Source of the DNA: Agromyces sp. Root81
GTDB taxonomy: Bacteria > Actinomycetota > Actinomycetes > Actinomycetales > Microbacteriaceae
NCBI RefSeq assembly: GCF_001429165.1
Contig: NZ_LMIR01000004.1
Coordinates: 248,001-312,000 of the forward strand
Direction of reading: 5' to 3'
Length of the DNA stretch: 64,000 nt
The position numbers were made by a program, and so were the translations under genes. Of this stretch, positions 37,372-45,754 are shown in pieces. The notes under the pieces are model-generated. The model did no database searches. It had not been told where the DNA came from and saw only the letters and a program-made list of their open reading frames with translations. How positions within the stretch are numbered: the stretch's first letter is position 1; each line of letters begins with the position of its first letter.

Positions 37372-38323
37372 CGATGTAGTCGTTCATCGACGAAGGGCCG
37401 CCGAACATCCAGACGCCGTCGGGCAGACGGTGCACGTTGCCGCTCTGCACGAACGGCAGCGACAGCCAGACGGCGTTGCCGGCGAGCTCGTTCTGGTACG
37501 CGTCGGTCTCGCCGTTGGCGATGTAGAGGAATTCCACGTCGCCCATGGCGGTGAGGCCCTCGACGTCGGTCGAGTCGAGGCCGTAGTCGGCGTCGCCCGT
37601 ACCGGTCCAGGCGTTCTCGAGGCCGAGCTCCTCGGTGACGGCGGTCAGCAGCGCGCCCTCGGCGAAGGGACGGATCGAGACCTGGCCGCCCGTGGCCCAC
37701 GAGTCGCTCATCATGAACGGAGCGCCCGTGAGACCGGCGGTCTCGAGCGCGGCCTTGCCCTCGGCGAGCTTCTCGTGGAAGCCGGCGAGCAGTTCCTCGC
37801 CCTCGGCGACGCGTCCGGTCGCGGTCGCGATGCGCTCGAGGTTCGACTCCATCTGGCCGATGGGGTTCGACGCGTCGGCGCCGCGCACCACCATCACGGG
37901 CGCGAACTCCTCGATCTGGGCGATCACCGACTCCGACAGGTCGGTCGTGGTCAGCACGAGTTCGGGAGCGAGTCCGGCGATGGCGTCGACCGAGGGCTCA
38001 CCGCGGTCGCCGACATCCGTCACGCTCTCGTCGAGCGTCTCGGCCTTCACCCAGTCGCCGTAGCCCTCGATGTCGGCGACGCCCACCGGCATGACGCCGA
38101 GCGCGACGAGGTTCTCGGCGGTGTTCCACTCGAGCGCCACGACCTTCTCGGCCGGCGCTGCGAGCTCGACCGACTCGCCGCGGTCGTCGGTGATGGTGAT
38201 CGCGGCCTGGCCGCTCGCCGCTCCGGCGTTCTCGGTGGTGCCGCAGCCGCTGAGCAGCAGCACGGAAGCCGCGGCGATGGCGGTCAGGGCGATGGTCGGC
38301 CGGGTGACGGCAGCGGTTCTCAT
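37343..38323 (-). CDS. Iron-siderophore ABC substrate-binding lipoprotein
   Basis: Captures ferric siderophore outside the membrane. The 326-residue product has a lipoprotein signal ending VLLLSGC, so Cys27 is likely lipidated. A FecB/periplasmic-binding type III fold follows, with VVALEWNTAENLVALGVMPVG, LAPELVLTT and a long connecting helix (SNLERIATATGRVAEGEELL). AAGGA lies before its ATG. The leader has a run of eight C in the message. It precedes the fused permease. Confidence 0.93.
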   Translation of the reverse strand: MRTAAVTRPTIALTAIAAASVLLLSGCGTTENAGAASGQAAITITDDRGESVELAAPAEKVVALEWNTAENLVALGVMPVGVADIEGYGDWVKAETLDESVTDVGDRGEPSVDAIAGLAPELVLTTTDLSESVIAQIEEFAPVMVVRGADASNPIGQMESNLERIATATGRVAEGEELLAGFHEKLAEGKAALETAGLTGAPFMMSDSWATGGQVSIRPFAEGALLTAVTEELGLENAWTGTGDADYGLDSTDVEGLTAMGDVEFLYIANGETDAYQNELAGNAVWLSLPFVQSGNVHRLPDGVWMFGGPSSMNDYIDAVVATLAG

Positions 38324-38390
38324 GGTGTCCTTCGATCGGCGCGCGGGCAGAGGTGTCCCACGCGATGGGGGGGGATCAGGTCGGGCCGCG

Positions 38391-39263
38391 CTAGGCGACG
38401 GCGAGTCGTTCGACGCGTTGACGCGTGTTGTAGCGGCCGATGGGGCAGGTCGTGATGCAGCCGCGGTCGTCGACCTCGACGTCGACGCGGATGCCGTAGG
38501 CCGAGCTCAGCACGTCGGAGACGAGCACCTCGGCGGGGGTGCCGACGGCGCGGATGCGGCCGGATTCGAGCAGCACCACGCGGTCGGCGACGGCCGCGGC
38601 CTGGTCGAGGTCGTGCAGCACCACGCCGATGGTGACCCCGTGGTCGTCGGCGAGTTCACGGATCAGGTCGAGGAGCTCCACCTGGTATCGGAGGTCGAGG
38701 TAGGTCGTCGGTTCGTCGAGGAGGAGCACGCTGGTGTCCTGCGCGAGGCACGAGGCGAGCCAGACGCGCTGCAGCTGGCCGCCGGAGAGCCGGTCGACGG
38801 GCTGCTCGGCGAAGGCGGCGACCCCGGTGAGCTCCATCGCGCGAGCGACGATCCCGGCGCCCTCGGCGTCGCCGGCGATCCAGCGGCCGCGGTGCGGGTG
38901 CCGACCGAACTCGACGAGTTCGCGCACGGTGATGCCGCCGGGCGTCGGCCGGCTCTGCGCGAGCATGGTCACTCGTCGGGCGAAGTCCCGGCCGTTCAGG
39001 CTCGCGGCGTCGATGCCGTGCTCGACGAGGTCGTCGGGCTCGGCGCCGTGCGCGCCCGCGCTGATCGTGTGGCCGTCGTCGGCGGCGAGGAGCACGCGGC
39101 CGGCGTCGGGCCGGTGCAGGCGGGCGAGCGCACGCAGCAGCGTCGACTTGCCGCTGCCGTTGGGGCCGACGAGCGCGGTGACCTTGCCCGGTTCGAGGTG
39201 GATCTCCGCTCCGTGCACCACGGGGGCGCCGTCGTAGGAGAGGGTGAGGTCGAGACCGAGCAT
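38391..39263 (-). CDS. Iron-siderophore ABC transporter ATP-binding protein
   Basis: Energises the siderophore permease. The 290-residue product has Walker A LVGPNGSGKSTLLRALA, the Q-loop in VTMLAQSRPTPGGITVRELV, the signature RLSGGQLQRVWLA, Walker B VLLLDEPTTYLD and the switch His in GVVLHDLDQA. It ends with an extra ~25 residues holding two Cys (CITTCPIGRYNTRQ). The extra tail is common in FecE-like actinobacterial ATPases. It is first in the operon and sits directly under the iron box, with an apparently leaderless start. Confidence 0.94.
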   Translation of the reverse strand: MLGLDLTLSYDGAPVVHGAEIHLEPGKVTALVGPNGSGKSTLLRALARLHRPDAGRVLLAADDGHTISAGAHGAEPDDLVEHGIDAASLNGRDFARRVTMLAQSRPTPGGITVRELVEFGRHPHRGRWIAGDAEGAGIVARAMELTGVAAFAEQPVDRLSGGQLQRVWLASCLAQDTSVLLLDEPTTYLDLRYQVELLDLIRELADDHGVTIGVVLHDLDQAAAVADRVVLLESGRIRAVGTPAEVLVSDVLSSAYGIRVDVEVDDRGCITTCPIGRYNTRQRVERLAVA

Positions 39264-39269
39264 GCCTCC

Positions 39270-39300
39270 ACTATAGGTGAGGCTTACCTAACTTCGTCAA
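39270..39300 (-). promoter_or_regulatory. Iron-box promoter (IdeR/DtxR operator) of the siderophore operon
   Basis: On the minus strand, TTGACG (39300-39295) is 19 nt from TATAGT (39275-39270), which is 6 nt from the ATG at 39263. The 19-bp word TTAGGTAAGCCTCACCTAT (39291-39273) fits the known IdeR/DtxR consensus TWAGGTWAGSCTWACCTWA at 17 of 19 positions. It covers the spacer and part of the -10. Iron-loaded IdeR bound here should block the operon. Confidence 0.88.
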
Positions 39301-39307
39301 GCCGGGT

Positions 39308-39327
39308 CGTCGCACGACGATGCGACG
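39308..39327 (-). terminator. Weak hairpin after the amidase gene
   Basis: A 7-bp stem CGTCGCA/TGCGACG with loop CGACGA lies 17 nt after the amidase stop. It is short and without a T-run, so a terminator role is uncertain. Confidence 0.4.
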
Positions 39328-39343
39328 CGTGCTCGCGCGACGT

Positions 39344-40768
39344 TCACCACAGCTCGGGATGCCGCCCGCTCCGCCGCACCCGGCGCTCGAGTTGCGCGGC
39401 GAGCGCGAAGAGCGTCGCCTCCCCGCCCGGGCGCCCGATGAGCTGCACGCCCATCGGAACGCCGTTCGCCGTCTCCGAGACGGGCACGGTGATCGCCGGT
39501 AGGCCCGAGACGTTCACGAACGAGGTGAACGGCGTGAACTGCACCTGCTGGGCGAAGTTGCGCTCGCCGTCGTCGGGGTCGTACCAGCCGACCGGGCGGG
39601 GCGTCATGGCGAGCGCGGGCGTCAGCACCGCGTCGAACGAGGCGAACCGGCGGATGGCCCGCTCCTCGAACCCGGTCAGCCACGCGAGCGCCTCGGCGAG
39701 CTGCCGTGCGGGCACCGCCCGCCCGCGCTGCAGCAGCCAGCGAGTCAACGGTTCGAGCATCGCCTCGGCCTCGCCGTCGACGGGAATCGTCGCGGCGCCG
39801 GCCTGCCAGATCGTGCGGAACGCCTCGGAGTAGCCGGGCTCCGGCATCGGAGCCATCGCCTCGAGGCCGTGCCCGAGGCCGTCGAGCACCTCGATGCCGA
39901 GGTCGAGCGCTGCGCGCGCCTCGGGGTCGATCACGATGTCGTAGGCGTCATCCCACGGTGAGTCGGTCATGACGCCGATCTGGAACCGGCCCTCGCCGCG
40001 GATCGCCGCACCGAGGAACGGCCCGTCGTCGCCCGGCGCACGCACCGCGTAGCGGTGCGCCGCGGGATACCCGGCGGGAGCGATCATGCCATCGAGCAGG
40101 AGTGCGGCATCGGCGACCGTGCGGGCGAGCGGCCCGGCGACGCCCAGCCCGCCGAGGCTCGAGAGCCCAGAACCCGCCGGCACTCGTCCGCGGCTCGGCT
40201 TGACGCCCACGAGGCCGCACGAGGCAGCCGGGATGCGGATCGATCCGCCGCCGTCGGACCCCGGCGCGAAGGGCAGCATGCCGGATGCCACGGCCGCCGC
40301 CGCTCCCCCGCTCGAGCCGCCCGCGCCGAGCGCGAGGTTCCACGGGTTCCGAGTCGGAATCGTGCCGACTCCCTCGGTGTACGAGGGCAGGCCGAACTCC
40401 GGCGTCTGGGACTTGCCGAGGCTGACCGCGCCCGCCGTGTCGACCGCCTGCACGAGCTCGTCGTCGGCGTCCGGCACGAAGTCGGTGAAGACGCGGGAGC
40501 CGAACCGTGCCGGCACCCCGGCGCGCAGGTGCAGGTCCTTGTCTGCGAGCGGCAGCCCCCAGAGCGGCGCCGTCTTCGGCACCTCGGCGGCCACGTGGCG
40601 CGCCCGTTCGAGCGCGGCCTCGGGGGTGACGGTCGCGAAGGCGCCGACCTCGGGGTTCAGCCGCTCGATGCGGGCGAGGTAGTGCTCGGCCAGCTCGACG
40701 GGCAAGACGTCGCCCCGCTGCAGCATCTGGTGGAGCTCGAGGGCGGTGTGGTCGTGCAACGACGTCAT
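39344..40768 (-). CDS. Amidase-signature family hydrolase
   Basis: Hydrolyses an unknown amide. The 474-residue product has the Ser-cisSer-Lys triad setting. The catalytic Lys is in LADKDLHLRAG near residue 80. The signature GAGGSSGGAAAAVASGM (cis-Ser) is near residue 150 and GSDGGGSIRIPAASCGLVG near residue 170. It lacks the partner genes of GatCAB, so it is a stand-alone amidase. The -10 TAGGCT (40780-40775) lies 6 nt before the ATG, suggesting a leaderless message. It is divergent from a small membrane-protein gene. Confidence 0.9.
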   Translation of the reverse strand: MTSLHDHTALELHQMLQRGDVLPVELAEHYLARIERLNPEVGAFATVTPEAALERARHVAAEVPKTAPLWGLPLADKDLHLRAGVPARFGSRVFTDFVPDADDELVQAVDTAGAVSLGKSQTPEFGLPSYTEGVGTIPTRNPWNLALGAGGSSGGAAAAVASGMLPFAPGSDGGGSIRIPAASCGLVGVKPSRGRVPAGSGLSSLGGLGVAGPLARTVADAALLLDGMIAPAGYPAAHRYAVRAPGDDGPFLGAAIRGEGRFQIGVMTDSPWDDAYDIVIDPEARAALDLGIEVLDGLGHGLEAMAPMPEPGYSEAFRTIWQAGAATIPVDGEAEAMLEPLTRWLLQRGRAVPARQLAEALAWLTGFEERAIRRFASFDAVLTPALAMTPRPVGWYDPDDGERNFAQQVQFTPFTSFVNVSGLPAITVPVSETANGVPMGVQLIGRPGGEATLFALAAQLERRVRRSGRHPELW

Positions 40769-40774
40769 GCTCCG

Positions 40775-40810
40775 AGCCTACGGCCGCGTGCGGTGCGGCG
40801 ACGCTATCGT
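40775..40810. promoter_or_regulatory. Divergent leaderless promoters of the amidase and membrane-protein genes
   Basis: The minus-strand -10 TAGGCT (40780-40775) is 6 nt before the amidase ATG at 40768. The plus-strand -10 TATCGT (40805-40810) is 6 nt before the ATG at 40817. Confidence 0.6.
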
Positions 40811-40816
40811 GGGGCC

Positions 40817-41434
40817 ATGCAGGCCATCACGAGGCATCCGCTCGTCTCGGGCGCCGCGTGGGCGGCCCTCTTCGGCGCCGTCATCGTCGTCGCCGTGTTC
40901 CTCGACTGGCCGACCTGGGCGTGGTCGCTGCTCGTCGTGCTGCTCGTCGCACCGAGCCTCACCGCGACGATCGTCGTACTGCGGGCGACGCCGCGCGACC
41001 ACCTCGAGCACCGCACCTCGGTGTTCGGCCACTTCTTCGCGCGCTACCTGACGCTCGTCTTCGCCTTCTTCGCCTGGTCGGGCTCTGTGGTGCTCGGCGC
41101 CGCCATCTCGACCTCGATCCAGCTCGCCGCCGAGGGCAAGGAGGAGGAGCTGACGGGCATCGGCTTCGACGTGCTCGCCGCGCTCACTCCCATCGCGGCG
41201 ACCGTGCTCTGGGCCGCACTCGTGGTGCGCTGCTCCTGGTTCCTCGCACGGCTCCGCGGCTGGAGCGAGGCGCCCGAGACGAGCGAGGTGCCCGATTCGC
41301 TGCTCTCTGGCCGCCCGGCCCTCCGCCGGGTCGCGATCGGCCTCGCCCACCCCGGCCTCCTACTCGCAACGGGGCTCGCCTCAGCACTCCTCGCGATGCT
41401 CGCCGCGGAGGTCGAGCTCAGCTTCTTCACCTGA
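40817..41434 (+). CDS. Four-helix membrane protein, unknown function
   Basis: Unrecognised. The 205-residue product has two helices near the N-terminus (AAWAALFGAVIVVAVFLDW and WSLLVVLLVAPSLTATIVVL), one near residue 90 (LTLVFAFFAWSGSVVLGAAIS), one near residue 135 and a final one. A charged stretch separates the last two. No catalytic motif is visible. It is divergent from the amidase, convergent with the GNAT gene, and followed by a strong terminator. It appears leaderless. Confidence 0.8.
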   Translation: MQAITRHPLVSGAAWAALFGAVIVVAVFLDWPTWAWSLLVVLLVAPSLTATIVVLRATPRDHLEHRTSVFGHFFARYLTLVFAFFAWSGSVVLGAAISTSIQLAAEGKEEELTGIGFDVLAALTPIAATVLWAALVVRCSWFLARLRGWSEAPETSEVPDSLLSGRPALRRVAIGLAHPGLLLATGLASALLAMLAAEVELSFFT

Positions 41435-41437
41435 GCA

Positions 41438-41472
41438 CGGCGCGGCGCCCGTGCGCACGGGTGCCCGCGCCG
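41438..41472. terminator. Bidirectional terminator between the membrane protein and GNAT genes
   Basis: A 17-bp stem with one bulged C and a G-T pair (41438-41454 with 41455-41472) has almost no loop. It starts 4 nt after one stop codon and ends 15 nt before the other. Confidence 0.75.
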
Positions 41473-41486
41473 CAGCATCCGCTCGG

Positions 41487-42065
41487 CTACTTGAGCGACT
41501 TCTGCAGCAGCACCGTGCCGAGCCAGCGGTCGAACTTGAAGCCGACGCGGCCCATGCGACCGATCTCCACGAAGCCGAACTTCTCGTGCAGCGCGATCGA
41601 GGCCTCGGCGCCCTGGTCGGCGATGACGGCGATCATCTCCTTGAGGCCCGCCGCCTTCGACCGGTCGATGAGCTCGCCGAGCAGCACCCGACCGAGTCCC
41701 TTGCCGGATGCCGCGGGGCCGAGGTAGATCGAGTTCTCGACCGTGAACCGGTAGGCCCGCTTCGGCTTCCACGGCGCGACGAGCGCGTAGCCGAGCAGCC
41801 CGCCGCTCGGCGACTCCGCGACGATGAACGGCATGCCGAGCTTGTCGAGGGAGGCGAACTTCGTCTTCCACTCCTGGAGGGTCATGGCGTCCTCGTCGAA
41901 CGTGACCGTGGAGTTGGCGACGTAGTAGTTGTAGATCTCGCGCACCGCGGGCAGGTCGGCGGCACGGGCCTCGCGGATCGTGTACTCGAACGGTGCTTCG
42001 ACGGGTACGGGCTTCCGAAGGTGGGGCGGCAGCACGCGGCGCTCCTGGTATTCCTCTTCGAGCAT
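41487..42065 (-). CDS. GNAT-family N-acetyltransferase (phosphinothricin-acetyltransferase type)
   Basis: Transfers an acetyl group from acetyl-CoA to an unknown amine. The 192-residue product has a 25-residue N-terminal extension before YTIREARAADLPAVREIYNYYV, the opening of the PAT/YncA subgroup. GYALVAPWKPKRAYRFTVENSIYL follows, then the acetyl-CoA loop GKGLGRVLLGELI, ending HEKFGFVEIGRMGRVGFKF. The -10 TACCCT (42078-42073) lies 7 nt before the ATG. The true substrate may be an amino acid or a toxic amine. Confidence 0.9.
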   Translation of the reverse strand: MLEEEYQERRVLPPHLRKPVPVEAPFEYTIREARAADLPAVREIYNYYVANSTVTFDEDAMTLQEWKTKFASLDKLGMPFIVAESPSGGLLGYALVAPWKPKRAYRFTVENSIYLGPAASGKGLGRVLLGELIDRSKAAGLKEMIAVIADQGAEASIALHEKFGFVEIGRMGRVGFKFDRWLGTVLLQKSLK

Positions 42066-42120
42066 GCGGCCAAGGGTACCCGCGGCGTGTTGCAGCCGGG
42101 TTACACGGTCGCCGATCCGG

Positions 42121-42816
42121 TCACGCCGGCAGGCGCCAGTCGACCGGGGCCGCGCCCTGCTCCTCGAGCAGCGCGTTCGCCCGGCTGAACGGCCTCGACC
42201 CGAAGAACCCGCGCGACGCGGAGAGCGGGCTCGGATGCGCCGACTCGATCACCGGCGTCTCGCCGAGCAGAGGTCGCAGGCGCTGCGCGTCACGCCCCCA
42301 GAGGATCGCGACGAGCGGAGCATCGCGCGCGGTCAGCGTGCGGATCGCGTGGTCGGTGACCTGCTCCCAGCCCCTGCCGCGGTGGGAGCCCGCTGCACCG
42401 GGCTCGACCGTCAGCACGCGGTTCAGCAGCATCACGCCGTTCTCGGTCCAGTGCGTGAGGTCGCCGTGCGGCAGGGGCGGCACGCCGAGGTCGTCGACGA
42501 GTTCGCGGGAGATGTTCGCGAGGCTCCGCGGCAGCGGGCGCACGTGCCGGTCGACGGCGAACGAGAGGCCGATCGGATGCCCCGGGGTCGGGTACGGGTC
42601 CTGCCCGACGATGAGCACGCGCACGTCGGCGAGCGGTGCTCGGAAGGCGCGCAGCACCTGCTCGCCCGCCGGGAGGTAGCCGCGGCCCGCTGCGGTCTCG
42701 GCGCGCAGGAACCCGCCGAGCTCGGCGATCGTCGGCGCCACCGGCGCGAGCGCCGCGGCCCACCCCGGGTCGACGAGCCCGGCCCCGAACTCGTCAGGCG
42801 ACTGCACCGAGTCCAC
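42121..42816 (-). CDS. ung: Uracil-DNA glycosylase
   Basis: Removes uracil from DNA in base-excision repair. The 231-residue product starts from GTG at 42816, directly at the previous stop codon. Motif A is [17 protein letters not shown] with the catalytic Asp, and the leucine-loop motif is [18 protein letters not shown]. Both are diagnostic of family 1 UDG. It is third in a tight operon after a phosphoribosyltransferase and an S51-like gene, an odd set of neighbours. Confidence 0.96.
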   Translation of the reverse strand: MDSVQSPDEFGAGLVDPGWAAALAPVAPTIAELGGFLRAETAAGRGYLPAGEQVLRAFRAPLADVRVLIVGQDPYPTPGHPIGLSFAVDRHVRPLPRSLANISRELVDDLGVPPLPHGDLTHWTENGVMLLNRVLTVEPGAAGSHRGRGWEQVTDHAIRTLTARDAPLVAILWGRDAQRLRPLLGETPVIESAHPSPLSASRGFFGSRPFSRANALLEEQGAAPVDWRLPA

Positions 42817-43536
42817 TCAGACGCCGATCGTGGAGACCAGCACGCCGCCCTCGGTCGGCAGCACCCGCCAGACGCTGCCCTCGCCCTCGGAGCCGAGGCG
42901 GCCGTCGCCCACGATCAGCGCCGTGCGCTCGTCGATGCCGAGCCCGCCCCCGATGAGCCCGGATTCGACGGCGGCGACCAGTCGGGAGAGCATGCCGCGC
43001 TGGGCGACGTGCACCTCGATGGCGACGTCGACCAGGCCGATCCCGGACTCGATCTCGAGCTCGAGCCCCGGCTCCTCCGGGTCCTCCGGTGCGACGGGCA
43101 CGCCGCCGATGCGCGAGCCGCTCCCGAGGGAGCCCTCCGCCGCGACCATCGCACCGGCCGAGACGCCGAGGTAGGGCACGCCGGCGGCGACCTGCCGACG
43201 CAGCTCGCCGAACAGCGGTTCGAGTCCGGCGCGCACCTCTTCGACGACGCCGCCGCCCACGGCGATGCCGTCGACGTCGGCGATCGCGCTGAGCGCGACC
43301 GGCTCGCCGGGCCGCCCCGCGGTCGCAAGCGCCTCGATGCCGTCGCCGGCCGCGGTCAGGAGCTCGGCGAGCGCCGCGGCCTTCTCCTGGGCCTCGGGGT
43401 GCAATGAGATCACGGCGATGCGCGGCCGGGCGCGGCCCGCTGCGCTCGCCCGTGCGGCGGCCTCGGCGACGAACGGCGCGTACAACGCGGCATCCGCGAT
43501 CGTGGTCGCCCCGCCGCCGATGAGGTGGATGCTCAC
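42817..43536 (-). CDS. Peptidase S51 / cyanophycinase-like protein
   Basis: Class I glutamine-amidotransferase-like fold of the peptidase E family. The 239-residue product starts from GTG at 43536, overlapping the phosphoribosyltransferase stop as GTGA. It opens IHLIGGGATTIAD and has IAVISLHPEAQE and DGIAVGGGVVEEV. The nucleophile Ser is in LGVSAGAMVAAEGSL near residue 130, the elbow of peptidase E and cyanophycinase. The substrate is unknown; small Asp-dipeptide hydrolysis is the known activity of the family. A longer frame to 43854 overlaps the upstream gene and is rejected. Confidence 0.82.
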   Translation of the reverse strand: MSIHLIGGGATTIADAALYAPFVAEAAARASAAGRARPRIAVISLHPEAQEKAAALAELLTAAGDGIEALATAGRPGEPVALSAIADVDGIAVGGGVVEEVRAGLEPLFGELRRQVAAGVPYLGVSAGAMVAAEGSLGSGSRIGGVPVAPEDPEEPGLELEIESGIGLVDVAIEVHVAQRGMLSRLVAAVESGLIGGGLGIDERTALIVGDGRLGSEGEGSVWRVLPTEGGVLVSTIGV

Positions 43537-44057
43537 GCGGCGCCCTCGACGACCTCGACGGGCGGCAGCGCCGACCACGGGAAGACGATCCAGTCGTCGG
43601 TGCGGCGGTAGTCGAAGTCGGGCGCGAGCACCGTGTGCGACTTCGTGTAGAGCGTGGCGGTGCGCACGTCGGCGCCCTCGTCGGTGAGCAGCGCGAGCAC
43701 CTTGGCGAGCGTGCGCCCCGAGTCCGAGACGTCGTCGACGAGCAGCACGCGCTTGCCGCCGAGCGCCGGCGCGTCGAGCATCGGCGGGTGCAGCACGGGC
43801 TCGGGCAGGCGCTCGTCGATGCCCGAGTAGAACTCGACGTTGATCGAACCGCACGCCTTGGTGCCGAGGGCGTAGGAGATCGCCCCCGCGAGCAGCAGTC
43901 CGCCGCGGGCGATCGCGATCACGACGTCGGGGCGGAAACCCGAGCGGAGCACGTCGCGGGCGAGCGTGCGCGCCGCCTCGCCGAACTCGTCCCAGGTGAG
44001 GATCTCGCGCTGGATGCCATCGGATCCGAGGGCTGCGTCGTTGGCATCGAAAGTCAT
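43533..44057 (-). CDS. Phosphoribosyltransferase (xanthine/guanine type)
   Basis: Uses PRPP to form a nucleotide from a base, or acts as a regulator of that fold. The 174-residue product has the PRPP motif VLLVDDVSDSGRTLAKVL near residue 115, plus VIAIARGGLLLAGAISYALG near residue 47. DWIVFPW near the C-terminus is usual in purine phosphoribosyltransferases. A -10 TACCCT (44069-44064) lies 6 nt before the ATG. It heads a three-gene operon with the S51-like gene and ung. Confidence 0.9.
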   Translation of the reverse strand: MTFDANDAALGSDGIQREILTWDEFGEAARTLARDVLRSGFRPDVVIAIARGGLLLAGAISYALGTKACGSINVEFYSGIDERLPEPVLHPPMLDAPALGGKRVLLVDDVSDSGRTLAKVLALLTDEGADVRTATLYTKSHTVLAPDFDYRRTDDWIVFPWSALPPVEVVEGAA

Positions 44058-44097
44058 GCCATCAGGGTATCCGTCGAAGCTGCGTGCCGGCGCGGCC

Positions 44098-44121
44098 GAG
44101 CGGATGCCGCGGCATCCGCTC
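44098..44121 (-). terminator. Palindromic terminator after the ion-channel gene
   Basis: A perfect 24-bp palindrome with arms GAGCGGATGCCG/CGGCATCCGCTC lies 3 nt after the channel stop codon. It belongs to the GGATGCC/GGCATCC hairpin set. Confidence 0.7.
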
Positions 44122-44124
44122 GCC

Positions 44125-44916
44125 TCAGCTCTCGCGTTCGGTCAGCGGGTCGTCGGGCGCCTCGGCGAGCAGATCGGCCATCGGGATGGGGCCCTCGACG
44201 GGCTCCTCCTCGGGAGTCGTCGCGGACGCAGCCCCGCTCGCCGTGATCGGCGCCTCGTGCGAGATCCGCACGAGCCCGATGCGTTCGTTGATGAGCGAGA
44301 TGATCGTGGCCGACGCCGTGCCGACGATCGCCACGCCGCCGGCCATGAGCAGCACCGCGTAGAGCCGCCCGGGCACCGTGACCGGATAGGCGTCGCCGTA
44401 GCCGACGGTCGCCACCGTGACGACCGCCCACCAGAGGGACTCGCCGAAGCTCGTGATCGAGGCACCGGGGGCGTTCCGCTCGACCGAGAGGGTCGCGAGC
44501 GAGATGAAGTAGATGAACAGCACCGAGTAGCAGATGGCGTAGATCACGATGTTCGTGCGCACGGCGGCGCCGCTCTTGCGTTGCAGGTACGGCACCTCGC
44601 GGAGCAGCACGAGCACCCGGAACGCTCGGAACACGGGCAGCAGGGCGGAGAGCACGTCGATCGGATGCGTCCCGATGAAGTGCCACTTGTCGCCGCGCGG
44701 GGTCAGTGAGACGCGCACGATGAGATCGGCGATGAACACGATCCACGTGATCCCGAGGATGACCATCAGCCAGAGGCGCACCTCGGGGGGCAGATCCTGC
44801 ACGAGCACGATCACCGAGTAGGCGACGATGAACGCCACACCGAGTGCGAAGAGCGCCACCGTCGTGCGCTGCTCCCACCAGATGCGTCGGGGCGCGGGCC
44901 TCGACCGATGCACCAT
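44125..44916 (-). CDS. Voltage-gated-type potassium channel
   Basis: Membrane channel for K+. From ATG 44916, with GGAAGGGG upstream, the product is 263 residues. It has six membrane helices: S1-S4 (residues ~15-110, the S4-like helix FRAFRVLVLLREV with periodic Arg) and S5. The selectivity filter is TVGYGD at residues 170-175, followed by S6. The cytoplasmic tail is acidic, rich in Glu, Pro and Ala, and has no RCK domain. The gene starts 2 nt after the SDR stop, so the two are probably translated together. Gating is not provable from sequence. Confidence 0.92.
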   Translation of the reverse strand: MVHRSRPAPRRIWWEQRTTVALFALGVAFIVAYSVIVLVQDLPPEVRLWLMVILGITWIVFIADLIVRVSLTPRGDKWHFIGTHPIDVLSALLPVFRAFRVLVLLREVPYLQRKSGAAVRTNIVIYAICYSVLFIYFISLATLSVERNAPGASITSFGESLWWAVVTVATVGYGDAYPVTVPGRLYAVLLMAGGVAIVGTASATIISLINERIGLVRISHEAPITASGAASATTPEEEPVEGPIPMADLLAEAPDDPLTERES

Positions 44917-44918
44917 GA

Positions 44919-45704
44919 TCAGGCCCCTTCCGGGCGGACGGCCAGCGGCCCCTTGGTGAATCGGTACGGCGCGGCCTGGGCGACGGGCTTGACGACGATG
45001 AGGTCGAGATCGACGTGCCGGGGTTTCAGCACTGCGTCGGTGATCACCGCGGCGATGTCCTCGGCCACGAGCGGTTCGGGCACGTCGTCGTAGACGGCAT
45101 CCGCTCTCGCACGGTCGCCGCCGAAGCGCACGAGCGCGAACTCGTCGGTCTTCACCATGCCCGGCGCGATCTCGATCACGCGCAGCGGTTCGCCGTTGAG
45201 CTCGAGCCGCAGCACCTCGGTGAGGGCGTGCGCCGCGAACTTCGCGGCGTTGTACCCGCCCCCGCCGACGTAGGCGGTGTGCCCGGCGATCGAGGTGACG
45301 TTCACGATGTCGGCGACCCCGCGTTCGACGGCCCCGCGGCGCAGCAGCGGCAGCAGGGCGCTCGTCACCCGCTTCAGGGCGAGCACGTTGACCTCGAACA
45401 TCCACGCCCAGTCGTCGACGTCGGAGTCCTCGACCGAGTCGAGCCCCTTCGCCCCGCCCGCGTTGTTGACGAGTGCGTGCACGTGGCCGGTCTCCGCGAG
45501 GTGGTCGCGCAGGCGGTCGACGTCCTCCTGCTTCGTGAGGTCGGCCACGACGACGGATGCTCCGGTCTCCTCGGCGAGCGCCAGCAGGCGCTCCTCCCGG
45601 CGGGCCACCCCGACGACGCTCCACCCGGCGGCCCGGAAGGCGCGCACGGTCGCCTCGCCGATGCCGGAACTCGCACCCGTCACGACCACTCGCAGCTCGC
45701 TCAT
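44919..45704 (-). CDS. Short-chain dehydrogenase/reductase
   Basis: NAD(P)-dependent oxidoreductase of unknown substrate. From ATG 45704 the product is 261 residues. The cofactor motif is VVVTGASSGIGEATVRAF, then NNAGG, the catalytic Ser in NVTSIAG, and Tyr-X3-Lys in YNAAKFA. PGMVKTDEF follows. VARREE after the second strand suggests NADP. A -10 like CAGAAT (45716-45711) is 6 nt before the ATG. It is followed by the K+ channel and is divergent from the acyltransferase. Confidence 0.93.
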   Translation of the reverse strand: MSELRVVVTGASSGIGEATVRAFRAAGWSVVGVARREERLLALAEETGASVVVADLTKQEDVDRLRDHLAETGHVHALVNNAGGAKGLDSVEDSDVDDWAWMFEVNVLALKRVTSALLPLLRRGAVERGVADIVNVTSIAGHTAYVGGGGYNAAKFAAHALTEVLRLELNGEPLRVIEIAPGMVKTDEFALVRFGGDRARADAVYDDVPEPLVAEDIAAVITDAVLKPRHVDLDLIVVKPVAQAAPYRFTKGPLAVRPEGA

Positions 45705-45754
45705 GCGCCCATTCTGCCCTGCCGCGGGCCACGCGTGCGGTTGAATGGACTGTG

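Noticed and set aside
38363..38376. A run of eight G before the binding-lipoprotein gene as a phase-variable tract
   Set aside because: It is intergenic, not in a coding frame or promoter spacer that I can define, and short for slippage.
42817..43854. A 345-codon version of the S51-like protein
   Set aside because: The extension lies fully inside the phosphoribosyltransferase gene in another frame; GTG 43536 with GTGA overlap is the natural start.
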